Positions 8,096 to 16,029 of a stretch of DNA of 38,034 bases are shown in pieces. Position 1 is the first letter of the stretch. The number at the start of each line of letters is the position of its first letter. The position numbers were made by a program, and so were the translations under genes. The notes beneath the pieces are model-generated. The model was given only the letters and a program-made list of their open reading frames with translations, had not been told where the DNA came from and searched no databases. The stretch spans positions 1 through 38,034 of the forward strand of contig JACQVS010000215.1 of assembly GCA_016209605.1 (NCBI GenBank). Direction: 5' to 3'. The stretch comes from Planctomycetota bacterium (lineage in GTDB: Bacteria > Planctomycetota > UBA8108 > JACQVS01).

Positions 8096-8292
8096 GGGGC
8101 CAGTCCTTTCAAAAGCAAACTGGCGAGTCCGCTCAAGAGCACGAACCAGATGATGTTCCAGTTCCAGCGGAGGAATCCGATGAAGCCCAGCTTCAGCCAG
8201 AATTTGAGCGCCTCGGTGAAGGTCGGATGGTGCAGGCCTGAAGAGTTCAAGTCCGCGGGTGATTTGACGGGAGATTCGAGGTCTTGATACAC
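8092..8292 (-). CDS. Tiny membrane protein, possible internally deleted chromate transporter
   Basis: A 66-residue reading frame starting at GTG and coupled by ATGA to the lipoprotein gene. Residues about 24-40 (TFTEALKFWLKLGFIGF) look like the conserved N-terminus of ChrA-type chromate transporters (compare FWLKLGFISFGG in known members). Residues 41-66 (LRWNWNIIWFVLLSGLASLL and following) resemble the last membrane segment of the same family. The roughly 330 or more residues in between are missing, including the GGPAGQ motif, so it cannot transport as a normal ChrA. It may be a remnant kept because it couples translation of the lipoprotein gene, or a real one- or two-helix membrane partner of the lipoprotein. 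The family comparison is from memory. No clear ribosome site precedes the GTG. Confidence 0.5.
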   Translation of the reverse strand: MYQDLESPVKSPADLNSSGLHHPTFTEALKFWLKLGFIGFLRWNWNIIWFVLLSGLASLLLKGLAP

Positions 8293-8390
8293 GGGCGTGG
8301 CGGCTTGACTCCTTTGAGTTATTGTAAGGAACGGGATTACCCGAAAGAAAAGCTTGCGATGAGAGTCACTCTCCGTTCAAGTTATATTCC

Positions 8391-8651
8391 ATGGCTCCTC
8401 CTCCGGGCAAGCGAAAATATTTTGTGGCCCTCCTCGGCCTCTTGACCCTGGTCCACTGGAAAGTTCCCGGAGCCGCCGACCGCTTCGCCGAGAAGTTGAA
8501 AGGGGCGGATCAAGCCTGGTGGGATGATCTGCGCTTGATTTTGCACTTCCACGCGATCGATCCTCTCCTTGAAATCCTGGCCAACCTGGCGCCCGAATTG
8601 AAGTCGGATATCGAGGAAATTCGCGCCGCCTGGAAGGAGGTGGAGGATTAG
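8391..8651 (+). CDS. Small hypothetical protein with one hydrophobic segment
   Basis: An 86-residue frame on the plus strand, isolated among minus-strand T6SS genes. Residues 10-22 (YFVALLGLLTLVHW) are hydrophobic and may be a membrane anchor or signal. The rest is a mixed-charge, helix-like region with WWDDLRLILHFHAIDPLLE and ending IEEIRAAWKEVED. I do not recognise a family. It is divergent from the small membrane protein gene and its stop overlaps the clpV stop by four bases. There is no strong ribosome-binding site. The protein looks biochemically plausible and the composition is gene-like, so I list it, with the reservation that an isolated short frame can be spurious. Confidence 0.5.
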   Translation: MAPPPGKRKYFVALLGLLTLVHWKVPGAADRFAEKLKGADQAWWDDLRLILHFHAIDPLLEILANLAPELKSDIEEIRAAWKEVED

Positions 8652-11422
8652 CGGATCTCGTACTTGAACCCGCCCGTGCCATCGGTGGTGACGTGCACGT
8701 GGGTGATCGGCTCGCCGCTCGCCAGGCGCGCCAGGAACTCGGCCGACAGCTCGGGCAGCAGGGAGCGCGTCAGGATGTGGTCGACGTTGCGCGCGCCGCT
8801 CGAGACCTCCTTGCAGCGCTCGGCGATGCTCGCTACCAGCTCCGGCGCGTAGCTGAAGGAGGCCTTGTAGTTCTCCTTGACGCGCCGGCCGACGCGGCCG
8901 AGCTGCAGCTCGATGATCCCGCGCATGACGCTGTCGGTGAGGGGGTAGTAGGGGACCAGGGTGACGCGGCCGAGAAAGGCCGGCTTGAAGGTCTTGAGCA
9001 GATCCTGATGGAGCGCTTCGGCCAGGCCTTCCGGGCTGGGCCGGGTCTCCGGGTCGGCGCAGAGCTTGACGATGAGGTCGGTGGCGGCGTTCGAGGTCAT
9101 GAGGATGACCGTGTTCTTGAAGTTGATGTCGCGGCCGGTGCCGTCGCGCATCGTCCCCTTGTCGAAGACCTGGTAAAAGACGTCCTGAATGCCCGGATGG
9201 GCCTTTTCCATCTCGTCGAGAAGCACGACGCTGTAGGGGCGGCGCCGCACCGCCTCGGTGAGCACGCCGCCCTCGCCGTAGCCGACGTAGCCCGGGGGCG
9301 AGCCCATGAGCAGCGAGATCTTGTGCTCCTCCTTGAACTCGGACATGTTGATGACGGTCATGTTCTGGTCGCCGCCGTAGAGCAGCTCCGCCAGGGAAAT
9401 GGCCGTCTCGGTCTTGCCGACGCCGCTCGGCCCCACCAGCAGGAAGACGCCGATGGGCCGGCGCGGGTCGGTCAAGTTGGCGCGCGCCGTGCGGATGCGC
9501 TGGGCGATGGCCTCGAGGGCGTGCGACTGGCCGATGATGCGTTTTTCGATGTGGCCCTTCAGGTTGAGGATGTTGTTGATCTCATCGGTGACCATGCGGC
9601 CGATGGGGATGCCGGTCCAGCCGGAGACCACCTCGGCGACCGCCTGCGAGTCGACGCAGACCTGCAGGAGCGGCTTTTCGCCCTGCAAGGACTTGAGCTG
9701 CTGGTTGAGGCCCTCCAGCTCCTGGCGCAGCTTCTCCCGCTCCTGGGGCGAAAGCTCCGCCGGCGGTTGGGCTTCGGGAGCGACCGGCGCGGCCTCCTTG
9801 CCGGCCGGAGCTCCCCCTGGAGCAGGTGGAGCGGCCGGCCCCACCGGCTTGGCCTTCTTCGCGGCCGCAGGCCGCGGCGCCGCGGCCTCCAGCCGGATCC
9901 GCACCTTGCGGATACGCTCCACCAGCTCGCCTTCCTTCTTCCAGCGGGCCTCCAGGGCCGCCAGCTCCGTTTCCGCCTCGGTTTTCAACTTGCCCAGCTC
10001 GGCGAGCCGGTCCTGATGGTCGATGCCGGTGGCGGTCTCGCGGGTGAGGATGTCGATGGAAACGCCGAGCTGCTCGATGCGCCGGCGGCAGTCCTCGACC
10101 GCTGGCGGCGTGGCGGTGGCGCTGATGCCGACGCGGGCGCAGGCGGTGTCGAGCAGGCTCACCGCCTTGTCCGGGAGCTGGCGGCCGGAGATGAAGCGGT
10201 TGGAGAGGCGGACGGCGTCGTTGACGCCTTCATCGAGGATGCGCACCTTGTGGTGGCTCTCGAGCGTGTCGACCAGCCCGCGCATCATCTGCAGGGCCGC
10301 TTCCTCGGAAGGCTCCTCGACCTTGACCACCTGGAAGCGCCGCGCCAGCGCCGCATCCTGCTCGAAGTACTTCTTGTACTCGGCCCAGGTGGTCGCGGCA
10401 ATGGTGCGCAGCTCGCCGCGCGCCAGCGCCGGCTTGAGCAGGTTGGCGGCGTCGCTCTGCCCGGCCTGGCCGCCGGCGCCGATCATGGTGTGAGCCTCGT
10501 CGATGAAGAGAATGATCGGCTTGGGCGAGCCCTTGACCTCGTCAATGACCGACTTGAGGCGGTTCTCGAACTCCCCCTTGATGCCGGCGCCGGCCTGCAG
10601 GAGGCCGAGGTCGAGGGTGCGCACCGACACGCCCCGGAGAGGCGGCGGCACATCGCCGTCGGCGACGCGCTGGGCGAAGCCTTCGACCACGGCGGTCTTG
10701 CCGACGCCCGCTTCGCCCGTGAGGATGGGATTGTTCTGGCGGCGGCGCGTCAAGATGTCGATGATCTGGCGGATCTCGGCGTCGCGGCCGAGAACCGGAT
10801 CGATCTGCTTCTTGCGAGCCCGGTCGGTGAGGTCGATGGTGAACTGGTCGAGCGACGGGGTCTTGGTAGGGCCGCCGGGCACGCCCGGCGCGGCCGGCCG
10901 GCCCGGCGCTCCGGCGGCAAAGGACACGGGAGCCTCCCCTTCCGACTCGCCGGAGGTGGCGATGATGTCGAGCAGGTCTTTCTTGAGCGACTCGGCGGAG
11001 ATCTTGTCGAACTCGGAGGAGGCGTCGCCGGCGAGCGAGGCCAGGTCGCGGTCGAACCGCAGGGCGCAGAGGACATAGCCGGAGCGGACGCGATAGGAGC
11101 CGTACTGGATCGAGCCCACCAGCCAGGCCTCGCGCGCCAGGTCGACAACGTTCGGCGACAGGGCCGGCGGCCGGGCGTTGCCGGTCTTGAGCTTGTCGAT
11201 GGCGCTGGTGAGGTCGCGGCTCAGCCGCGACATATCGACCTCGTAGTAGCGGAAGAGCGCCGCCAGGTCGGTGGTGGGGGCTTCGACCAGCTTGAGCAGC
11301 CAGTGCTCGATCTCGACGTTGTAATTGGTGCGGGACAGGCACAGCCCCGCGGCCGCCTCCAGCGCCCGGCGGCAGGTGTCGTTCAGTTTTCCAATCAAGG
11401 ATTTGAGGGGCAGATCAATCAT
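8648..11422 (-). CDS. clpV: T6SS sheath-recycling ATPase ClpV/TssH
   Basis: A 924-residue AAA+ protein of the ClpB/ClpV type. The N-domain (1 to about 160) starts MIDLPLKSLIGKLND and contains SRTNYNVEIEHWLLKL, the ClpV-type pattern that binds the TssC N-terminal helix. The first ATPase domain has Walker A GEAGVGKTAV near residue 236 and Walker B ILFIDEAHTMIGAG near 305. The second has GPSGVGKTETA near 666 and VVLLDEMEKAHP near 737. The central coiled coil is followed by an Ala/Pro-rich stretch of about 45 residues (roughly 515-560) that looks disordered. ClpV disassembles contracted sheaths so that they can be reused. The start was set at the ATG with TTAGGAG upstream; an earlier in-frame start would add 20 unrelated residues. 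It is 178 bases from tssG, the gap holding a repeat. Confidence 0.97.
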   Translation of the reverse strand: MIDLPLKSLIGKLNDTCRRALEAAAGLCLSRTNYNVEIEHWLLKLVEAPTTDLAALFRYYEVDMSRLSRDLTSAIDKLKTGNARPPALSPNVVDLAREAWLVGSIQYGSYRVRSGYVLCALRFDRDLASLAGDASSEFDKISAESLKKDLLDIIATSGESEGEAPVSFAAGAPGRPAAPGVPGGPTKTPSLDQFTIDLTDRARKKQIDPVLGRDAEIRQIIDILTRRRQNNPILTGEAGVGKTAVVEGFAQRVADGDVPPPLRGVSVRTLDLGLLQAGAGIKGEFENRLKSVIDEVKGSPKPIILFIDEAHTMIGAGGQAGQSDAANLLKPALARGELRTIAATTWAEYKKYFEQDAALARRFQVVKVEEPSEEAALQMMRGLVDTLESHHKVRILDEGVNDAVRLSNRFISGRQLPDKAVSLLDTACARVGISATATPPAVEDCRRRIEQLGVSIDILTRETATGIDHQDRLAELGKLKTEAETELAALEARWKKEGELVERIRKVRIRLEAAAPRPAAAKKAKPVGPAAPPAPGGAPAGKEAAPVAPEAQPPAELSPQEREKLRQELEGLNQQLKSLQGEKPLLQVCVDSQAVAEVVSGWTGIPIGRMVTDEINNILNLKGHIEKRIIGQSHALEAIAQRIRTARANLTDPRRPIGVFLLVGPSGVGKTETAISLAELLYGGDQNMTVINMSEFKEEHKISLLMGSPPGYVGYGEGGVLTEAVRRRPYSVVLLDEMEKAHPGIQDVFYQVFDKGTMRDGTGRDINFKNTVILMTSNAATDLIVKLCADPETRPSPEGLAEALHQDLLKTFKPAFLGRVTLVPYYPLTDSVMRGIIELQLGRVGRRVKENYKASFSYAPELVASIAERCKEVSSGARNVDHILTRSLLPELSAEFLARLASGEPITHVHVTTDGTGGFKYEIR

Positions 11423-11488
11423 GCGATCTCCTAAGGCGGGCTGCGCCCCCAACCCAAAAGGCAGAGGGCGCTCCGCCCGCAACCCAAT

Positions 11489-11590
11489 AAAAACCGCAAA
11501 GACGCAAAGGACGCCAAGTTAAGACGCAAAGCGAATTAGATATTGGTCCTCAGCCACCAAGACTTCTCCGTAGCCTGCGAAGATGATTTG
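11489..11590 (-). repeat. Degenerate ~100-bp repeat, copy A (inverted to copy B)
   Basis: Read on the minus strand, this segment runs CTTCGCAGGCTACGGAGAAG through TCTAATTCGCTTTGCGTCTT to CTTTGCGTCTTTGCGGTTTT. It matches the plus-strand sequence at 15032-15135 at roughly three of every four positions. It lies just past the tssG stop. Between it and clpV (11431-11485) are two GC-rich near-copies ending in CAACCC (GGGCTGCGCCC and GGGCGCTCCGCCC). The minus-strand peptide GYGEVLVAEDQYLIRFAS parallels GYRVVFVKEDRSLIRLAS in the other copy, so the repeats may be remnants of the same coding end. Confidence 0.7.
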
Positions 11591-11600
11591 ATGGAAGCGC

Positions 11601-12716
11601 CTAAAAGTCGTGTAGACAGAATAACACATCATCGGGATCTTTTTCCATGGGTCGCGTGGCCAGCCAGGTGTTCCAGCCCAGCAGCGCTGGAGGTTTGGAC
11701 TCTCCGCCCAGGCGGCAGGGAGGCGCTTCCGCGGCCTTGAGCAGCGCCTGGACATCGAAGTCCAGCTCCAGGCCGGCGTACGCCCGCGCCAGCCGGAAGA
11801 GCGACTTCAAGGCGGTTCCGGAGGGGAACATGCGGCTGAAGCGCTCGTAGTCGAGGGGACCCAGGCGGATGCGAAACTTGCTCTGCACGTCCCACACCCG
11901 CTCCCCCAGGATCGCGCTCGCCCCGAGCCGGTTGTTGAGCTCTCCGCCGTCTCCTGAAGCCACCCGGGTCCGGCTGGGAAATTCCAGATGCAGCCACTGC
12001 CCCTGGAACTGCTCCACTTGCACGGGGACATCAAAATAGTCGGCGAGCATTCTTTCCAGGGCGCTGGCGGGGCGGTGGCCATCGGCGAACAGTCCGGAGT
12101 AGAAAAGCAGCGTCTCATCTTCAAAGCCTAGACGCCGCCGCAGCGATCGGGTGCCCATGCCCGCCAGACTGAAGAGGCAGCCGGTGAACAGGTCCTCGCG
12201 GGCTTCCGGGGCGCCGCCGTGAGAGCGCTCGTAAGCGGTGGGGAAGCGGTACTTTTCCCAGGCCCGAAAAAACAGCGAGATGAGGCGGTGGTTGAAAATA
12301 TCGTAAAATTCGTGCGGTGCGAAATCCTTCTCCCGGTTCCGGTCGATGATCAGGCGGGAGTAGTGGAGGGGCATCACCCCGGCGGGGCCGGTGAGGCCCA
12401 AGAAGGAGACCACCATCTCGAGCGGTCCGGATTCGGCGCCGCCGCCCGTCCGCCCGGCGGATTGGCGGCGCAGCTCGACGATGGCGCTGCCGGGAAAGCT
12501 CTGCGACTGCAGGGTGCGGAAGCGGACCACCTCGCGCTTGGGATCGAAATCGTGGCCGACGGGATGCCACTGGCCGGCTCTGTCGGAGTCGGCCTTTTTC
12601 AGCAGCAGCCGCTCCAGGATGCGGATGGCCTGGAAAAAGTCGAAGCGGTAGGCCTCATTCGACAACTGCTCGACCAGGCTCAGAGCAGCACTTTTTCGGA
12701 CGCCCTCGGCAGCCAT
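11601..12716 (-). CDS. tssG: T6SS baseplate protein TssG
   Basis: A 371-residue TssG/ImpH (DUF1305). It shows EAYRFDFFQAIRILERL at about residues 19-35, the family's opening, followed by RTLQSQSFPGSAIVELR and LGLTGPAGVMPLHYS near 100. Later features are the FYDIFNHRLISLFFRAWEKY helix (about residues 150-170) and the GxR-rich C-terminal part. TssG forms the baseplate wedge core with TssF and TssE. The ATG at residue MAAEG is preferred over a 57-codon longer frame because the longer N-terminus is an out-of-frame reading of tssF. The start overlaps the end of tssF by 37 bases, indicating coupled translation. Downstream is a degenerate repeat instead of the next T6SS gene. Confidence 0.94.
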   Translation of the reverse strand: MAAEGVRKSAALSLVEQLSNEAYRFDFFQAIRILERLLLKKADSDRAGQWHPVGHDFDPKREVVRFRTLQSQSFPGSAIVELRRQSAGRTGGGAESGPLEMVVSFLGLTGPAGVMPLHYSRLIIDRNREKDFAPHEFYDIFNHRLISLFFRAWEKYRFPTAYERSHGGAPEAREDLFTGCLFSLAGMGTRSLRRRLGFEDETLLFYSGLFADGHRPASALERMLADYFDVPVQVEQFQGQWLHLEFPSRTRVASGDGGELNNRLGASAILGERVWDVQSKFRIRLGPLDYERFSRMFPSGTALKSLFRLARAYAGLELDFDVQALLKAAEAPPCRLGGESKPPALLGWNTWLATRPMEKDPDDVLFCLHDF

Positions 12717-14512
12717 TGCCGCAGCACCTCTCTGCGTTGTTTGGTTTTCACGGAAAGCTGGGTGAAGGAGTTGATCGAGCAGTAAAGCCCCAGGAAGCGC
12801 TCCAGCACCGAGGCGAAGAGAAACAGGCCGTGGTCGGAGAAGCGCTCTTCGTCGAACTCGATGGACACCTCGATGCCGCGGCAAAAGCCGTTCAAGCCGC
12901 CGCCGCTGACGCGGGCGATCGCCCGCCGGGTGGCGACTTTCAGGACGCCATCGATCTTGGAACGGGTTTCAGGGCTGTCCCGGAAGTCGTACAGCTTGAG
13001 GATCTCCCGCAGGGCATCGGGCTTGTCCTCCGGATCGGCGATCGACAGGTGGTTGAGGCTCAAGTGGGAGATGAGGCGCCACAAGGCGCCGTTCCCCAAG
13101 GGCGGCCGCAAAGTCGGCGTCGGCGGGGTCAAGCACTGGATTCTGGAAAAGGGCCCTCCCTCGGCCAGCTGCAGGTTAGGCTGGCCGCCGCCGAAGGGCA
13201 GGCGCTTGGGCAGGTCCCGGTTGAGGCAGGTGGTTTCGACGTTGACGACCCAGTTGGCGGGGGCCTCGGGATTGAAGCCCGGATCGACGAGAGACAGGAA
13301 CATCTCGGTGCCGTGGTCCGTCGGGCCGCGGAGGCGCTGCGACGGCCGGCGGGTGGCGTACCAGAAGGTTTGCGGCTTCTGGTGGTCCAGCGAGTGCTTG
13401 AAGGAGTAGAAGGGTTGGTACTCGGTCTCCTCGCCGGCCGGGGAGGTGCCGGCCACCCGGTCGATGGAATAGACCTCCGTGGCCAGGGGCCGGCGGGCGT
13501 CGGGAACCACGCGGTACTCGCTCTCGGTGTGGGTCAAGCGGATGGGCTCGGCCCTCTGGGCGAAGAGGTTGACCATGGGAGCGCAGCCGAGCTTGAAGGT
13601 GTCGGCGGTGACGTTGCGCTCGAGGTCCCCTGGCAGGCGGCCGAGGTAAAAGCAAATCTCGATCTTGTTGCCTAACTGGCTCAGCTTATGGGGGGTCAAA
13701 TCCGCGATGTCGAAGAAGCAGAACTTCTGGGGGAAGGTGAAGAACTCCGTCAGCAGGCGGTAGCCCAGGAACGACCTCGGCGTGTAAGACAGGAGCCCTT
13801 CCTCGGCCTCGAAGCCGACCGTCCTGACGGCCCCCCTCCCCAGGCGCACCGGCCGCGGGTCCTTCTCCGAGTTGGCCAGCGTCACCTCCAGGGTATTGTT
13901 GAAGATCAGCTCGTAGAGCGCGAAGACGTGCTGAGCCTGGCCGTTCAAGTAAAACCGCAGCTTGGGGAGCTTCAGCTTGGCGAAGGTCATGTCCCGCGCG
14001 AAGCACTTCATCTCCAGCCGGAGTACGGCCGCGGCCTCGTCGATCTTCAGGGCCAGGGTGGGAGGAGGGACGCCCAGCCGCGCCGAGACCACCTCGATCG
14101 GCCAGACGGCCACCGGAAAGCAAGTGCGAAAGCGGCAGGGCTCGCCGTCGACCGGCTCGGTCTCGATGGTCTGATGCCGGCCGACGGGATATCCTTCGAC
14201 CAGGCTGCCCTGGCCGCGGTCGAGCTGGAACTCGGCGATGGCCATGGACGGAACCGGCGCCAGATAATGGGGGTAAAGCACTCCCAGCAGGGAGCTGGTG
14301 ATTTCCGGAAAGTCGTCGTCGAGCTTGTGGCGGATGCGCGCCGCGAGGTAGGCGAAGGCCATGATCATACGCTCGACATGGGGGTCCTCGCACGCGTCGG
14401 GGCCGATGCGCAGGGCCGCCGCCACCTCGGGATGGTTTTCCGCGAATTCCGCCCCCAGCTTGCGGATGAAGGCCAGCTCCTTGTTGTAGTAAGGCAGCAG
14501 CTCGTCGCTCAC
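12680..14512 (-). CDS. tssF: T6SS baseplate protein TssF
   Basis: A 610-residue TssF/ImpG (VasA family, DUF879). It opens with YYNKELAFIRKLGAEFA, then DPHVERMIMAFAYLAARI and SSLLGVLYPHYLAPVPSM, the highly conserved N-terminus. It continues with KLRFYLNGQAQHVFALYELI around 200 and CTHF-type late motifs replaced here by LPFGGGQPNLQL. Length is normal for the family. TssF dimerises in the wedge with TssG and TssE, linking the sheath and hub. It overlaps tssE by four bases (ATGA) and tssG by 37 bases, so tssE-tssF-tssG is a tightly coupled unit. Confidence 0.96.
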   Translation of the reverse strand: MSDELLPYYNKELAFIRKLGAEFAENHPEVAAALRIGPDACEDPHVERMIMAFAYLAARIRHKLDDDFPEITSSLLGVLYPHYLAPVPSMAIAEFQLDRGQGSLVEGYPVGRHQTIETEPVDGEPCRFRTCFPVAVWPIEVVSARLGVPPPTLALKIDEAAAVLRLEMKCFARDMTFAKLKLPKLRFYLNGQAQHVFALYELIFNNTLEVTLANSEKDPRPVRLGRGAVRTVGFEAEEGLLSYTPRSFLGYRLLTEFFTFPQKFCFFDIADLTPHKLSQLGNKIEICFYLGRLPGDLERNVTADTFKLGCAPMVNLFAQRAEPIRLTHTESEYRVVPDARRPLATEVYSIDRVAGTSPAGEETEYQPFYSFKHSLDHQKPQTFWYATRRPSQRLRGPTDHGTEMFLSLVDPGFNPEAPANWVVNVETTCLNRDLPKRLPFGGGQPNLQLAEGGPFSRIQCLTPPTPTLRPPLGNGALWRLISHLSLNHLSIADPEDKPDALREILKLYDFRDSPETRSKIDGVLKVATRRAIARVSGGGLNGFCRGIEVSIEFDEERFSDHGLFLFASVLERFLGLYCSINSFTQLSVKTKQRREVLRQWLPRASEKVLL

Positions 14513-15000
14513 CGGTCCACTCCCTTCACTTCGAAGTTGGTGGTCAAGGGCTTCAACGCCGAGTCGAAAACCACCGGCTCGGGGGCCGGATCGGCGTGGA
14601 GCAGCGCCTCGATGCGGAAGCGCAGGGTGCGGTCGAGAGGCTCGGCGTTCTTCACCACCTTAACCTGCACCCTCTTGAAGCGCGGCTCATAGTTCTGGAT
14701 GACCCGCTGGAGGATCTTGCGGAACTCCTCCTGCGCATCGGCGGAGCCGAGGTTGGAGCCGGTGAAGTCCGGCAGCCCGTAGTTGACCAGGGAGACGTTC
14801 AGCTCCTCGAGGTCGGGTGGCCAGGAAGAGCAGCGCCAGCGGGTGTTGAGGAGGTTTTCCAGATCGCGACGCACGCTTTCCTTCAGTTCCCGGAGCACCT
14901 GCCCGGGGCTCTTGGAAGAGCCGGAGGGGCTGGAGTCCGGCTGGATCAACCGGTCGAGCACCGAGGACTGAAGGGGCTGGTTCTTGGAGACCTTGGCCAT
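14509..15000 (-). CDS. tssE: T6SS baseplate protein TssE (gp25-like)
   Basis: A 163-residue TssE with a gp25/gpW-like core. The signature is VNYGLPDFTG around residues 72-81, preceded by LENLLNTRWRCSSWPP and followed by IQNYEPRFKRVQVKVV. The N-terminus (1-40) is Ser/Pro-rich and begins MAKVSKNQPLQSSVLDRLI. TssE nucleates sheath polymerisation on the baseplate. Its stop is fused to the tssF start by ATGA. There is no strong ribosome site before the ATG. The upstream sequence is a degenerate repeat, so its promoter may be in, or have been altered by, that repeat. Confidence 0.95.
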   Translation of the reverse strand: MAKVSKNQPLQSSVLDRLIQPDSSPSGSSKSPGQVLRELKESVRRDLENLLNTRWRCSSWPPDLEELNVSLVNYGLPDFTGSNLGSADAQEEFRKILQRVIQNYEPRFKRVQVKVVKNAEPLDRTLRFRIEALLHADPAPEPVVFDSALKPLTTNFEVKGVDR

Positions 15001-15031
15001 GGGCGATTCGATTTTTAGGAGATTACTACAA

Positions 15032-15135
15032 AAATTCTACATAGGCTACAGAGTTGTCTTTGTGAAGGAGGACCGCTCTTTAATTCGCCTTGCGTCTTAC
15101 CTTGGCGTTCTTGGCGTCTTGGCGGTTAAATTTTC
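15032..15135 (+). repeat. Degenerate ~100-bp repeat, copy B (inverted to copy A)
   Basis: This segment between tagJ and tssE (185-base gap) reads ATAGGCTACAGAGTTGTC, then TTTAATTCGCCTTGCGTC, then GGCGTCTTGGCGGTTAAA. It aligns over its whole length with the reverse complement of 11489-11590. The tssEFG genes lie between the two inverted copies. The CTTGGCGTTCTTGGCGTC end is of a kind scattered through many bacterial genomes as gene-end debris. Confidence 0.7.
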
Positions 15136-15185
15136 TTATTCTCTTTCTTATTCGACTTCAGTGCTTGGTTTCGGTCGTGGTCTCC

Positions 15186-15986
15186 TTAGCCCTTGGGCGC
15201 CAGAAATTCGATCTTCTTCAGCTCGAGGATGGACAGGTCCCGCTCGCCGGCGAGGAACGCGCGCTGTCCCAGGCCCCGCACCGGCGCGCCGTCGCCCCCT
15301 TGCCATTCGGTCGCCCGGCCGAGCCGGATGCGGTCATCGGCGCTCGAGTGCGAGCCGAAGTACAGGGCCGGCAGGTAGACTTCGCCGTCGGGGCCGCTGC
15401 GGACGATCATGTGCGCCTGCCGCCACAAGAGGTCGCAGGGCTGCGCCGGGGCGTGGAACTCGAGAAGCTCGACGCTCTCGAAGGGGATCCAGTAGTACTT
15501 GCCGTTCGAGGTGAAGACTTCGAAGAAGGAGGAGGTCAGGTCGTCGAGGTCCCTCAAGTCGTTGAAGGCCTCGCCGTTCAGGACTCCGGCAACAGGGGGC
15601 CGCTGGCCCTCGGCCTGCTCGAGCAGCTCGGCCGCCTCCCGGGGCTTCTTTTCCCGCAGCCGGATGGAGGCTTCCAGCCGCGCGCGCAGCTCCTGCGAAG
15701 GCTGCGAGAGGAATTCCGGCAGCCGGCCTTCATGGTAAAACTGCCGCCGCGCCTGCTCCGCCCGCAGGAGCTGGCGGAGGAGCGCGACGCCCACGGCTTG
15801 CTTGGTGTCGAGCTGCTCGATGGCCGAGAGCTGGTTGTCGGCGCGCTCCAGGTCGCCCGAAAAGAACAAGAGCTGGCACAACAGCGCTCGAGGGGAGAGG
15901 TCGCCCGGCTTGGCTTTCACCTCGTCGGTGGCCGCGGCGATCGCCTCCTTGAGCTGTCCGGCTTTGTAATGGTCCTTGGCAAGCAT
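15186..15986 (-). CDS. tagJ: T6SS-associated protein TagJ/ImpE
   Basis: A 266-residue ImpE-type protein. It opens with a TPR-like helical part (KAGQLKEAIAAATDEVKA, then LLCQLLFFSGDLERADNQL) and ends in a C-terminal domain with YYWIPFESVELLEFHAP and DLLWRQAHMIVRSGPDG. These are TagJ family hallmarks. TagJ binds the TssB N-terminus in several systems and modulates sheath assembly or ClpV action. It is 43 bases downstream of the second tssC, with AGAGAGG before the start. Its presence fits a T6SS of the ImpE-containing subtype. Confidence 0.9.
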   Translation of the reverse strand: MLAKDHYKAGQLKEAIAAATDEVKAKPGDLSPRALLCQLLFFSGDLERADNQLSAIEQLDTKQAVGVALLRQLLRAEQARRQFYHEGRLPEFLSQPSQELRARLEASIRLREKKPREAAELLEQAEGQRPPVAGVLNGEAFNDLRDLDDLTSSFFEVFTSNGKYYWIPFESVELLEFHAPAQPCDLLWRQAHMIVRSGPDGEVYLPALYFGSHSSADDRIRLGRATEWQGGDGAPVRGLGQRAFLAGERDLSILELKKIEFLAPKG

Positions 15987-16029
15987 GAGTTTTTCCTCTC
16001 TGGATATATTCTACCGGTTCTGAAAACTT

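Noticed and set aside
8693..11434. 913-codon open frame on the plus strand
   Set aside because: It is the antisense of clpV, kept open by strong GC codon bias; the peptide is Arg/Gly/Ala/Asp-rich with no domain, and the clpV frame has two complete ATPase modules.
14984..15514. Plus-strand frame covering repeat copy B and reaching into the tagJ gene
   Set aside because: Only the first part (about 15030-15120) resembles an old coding end; the rest is antisense of tagJ and Arg-rich. I treat it as a repeat remnant.
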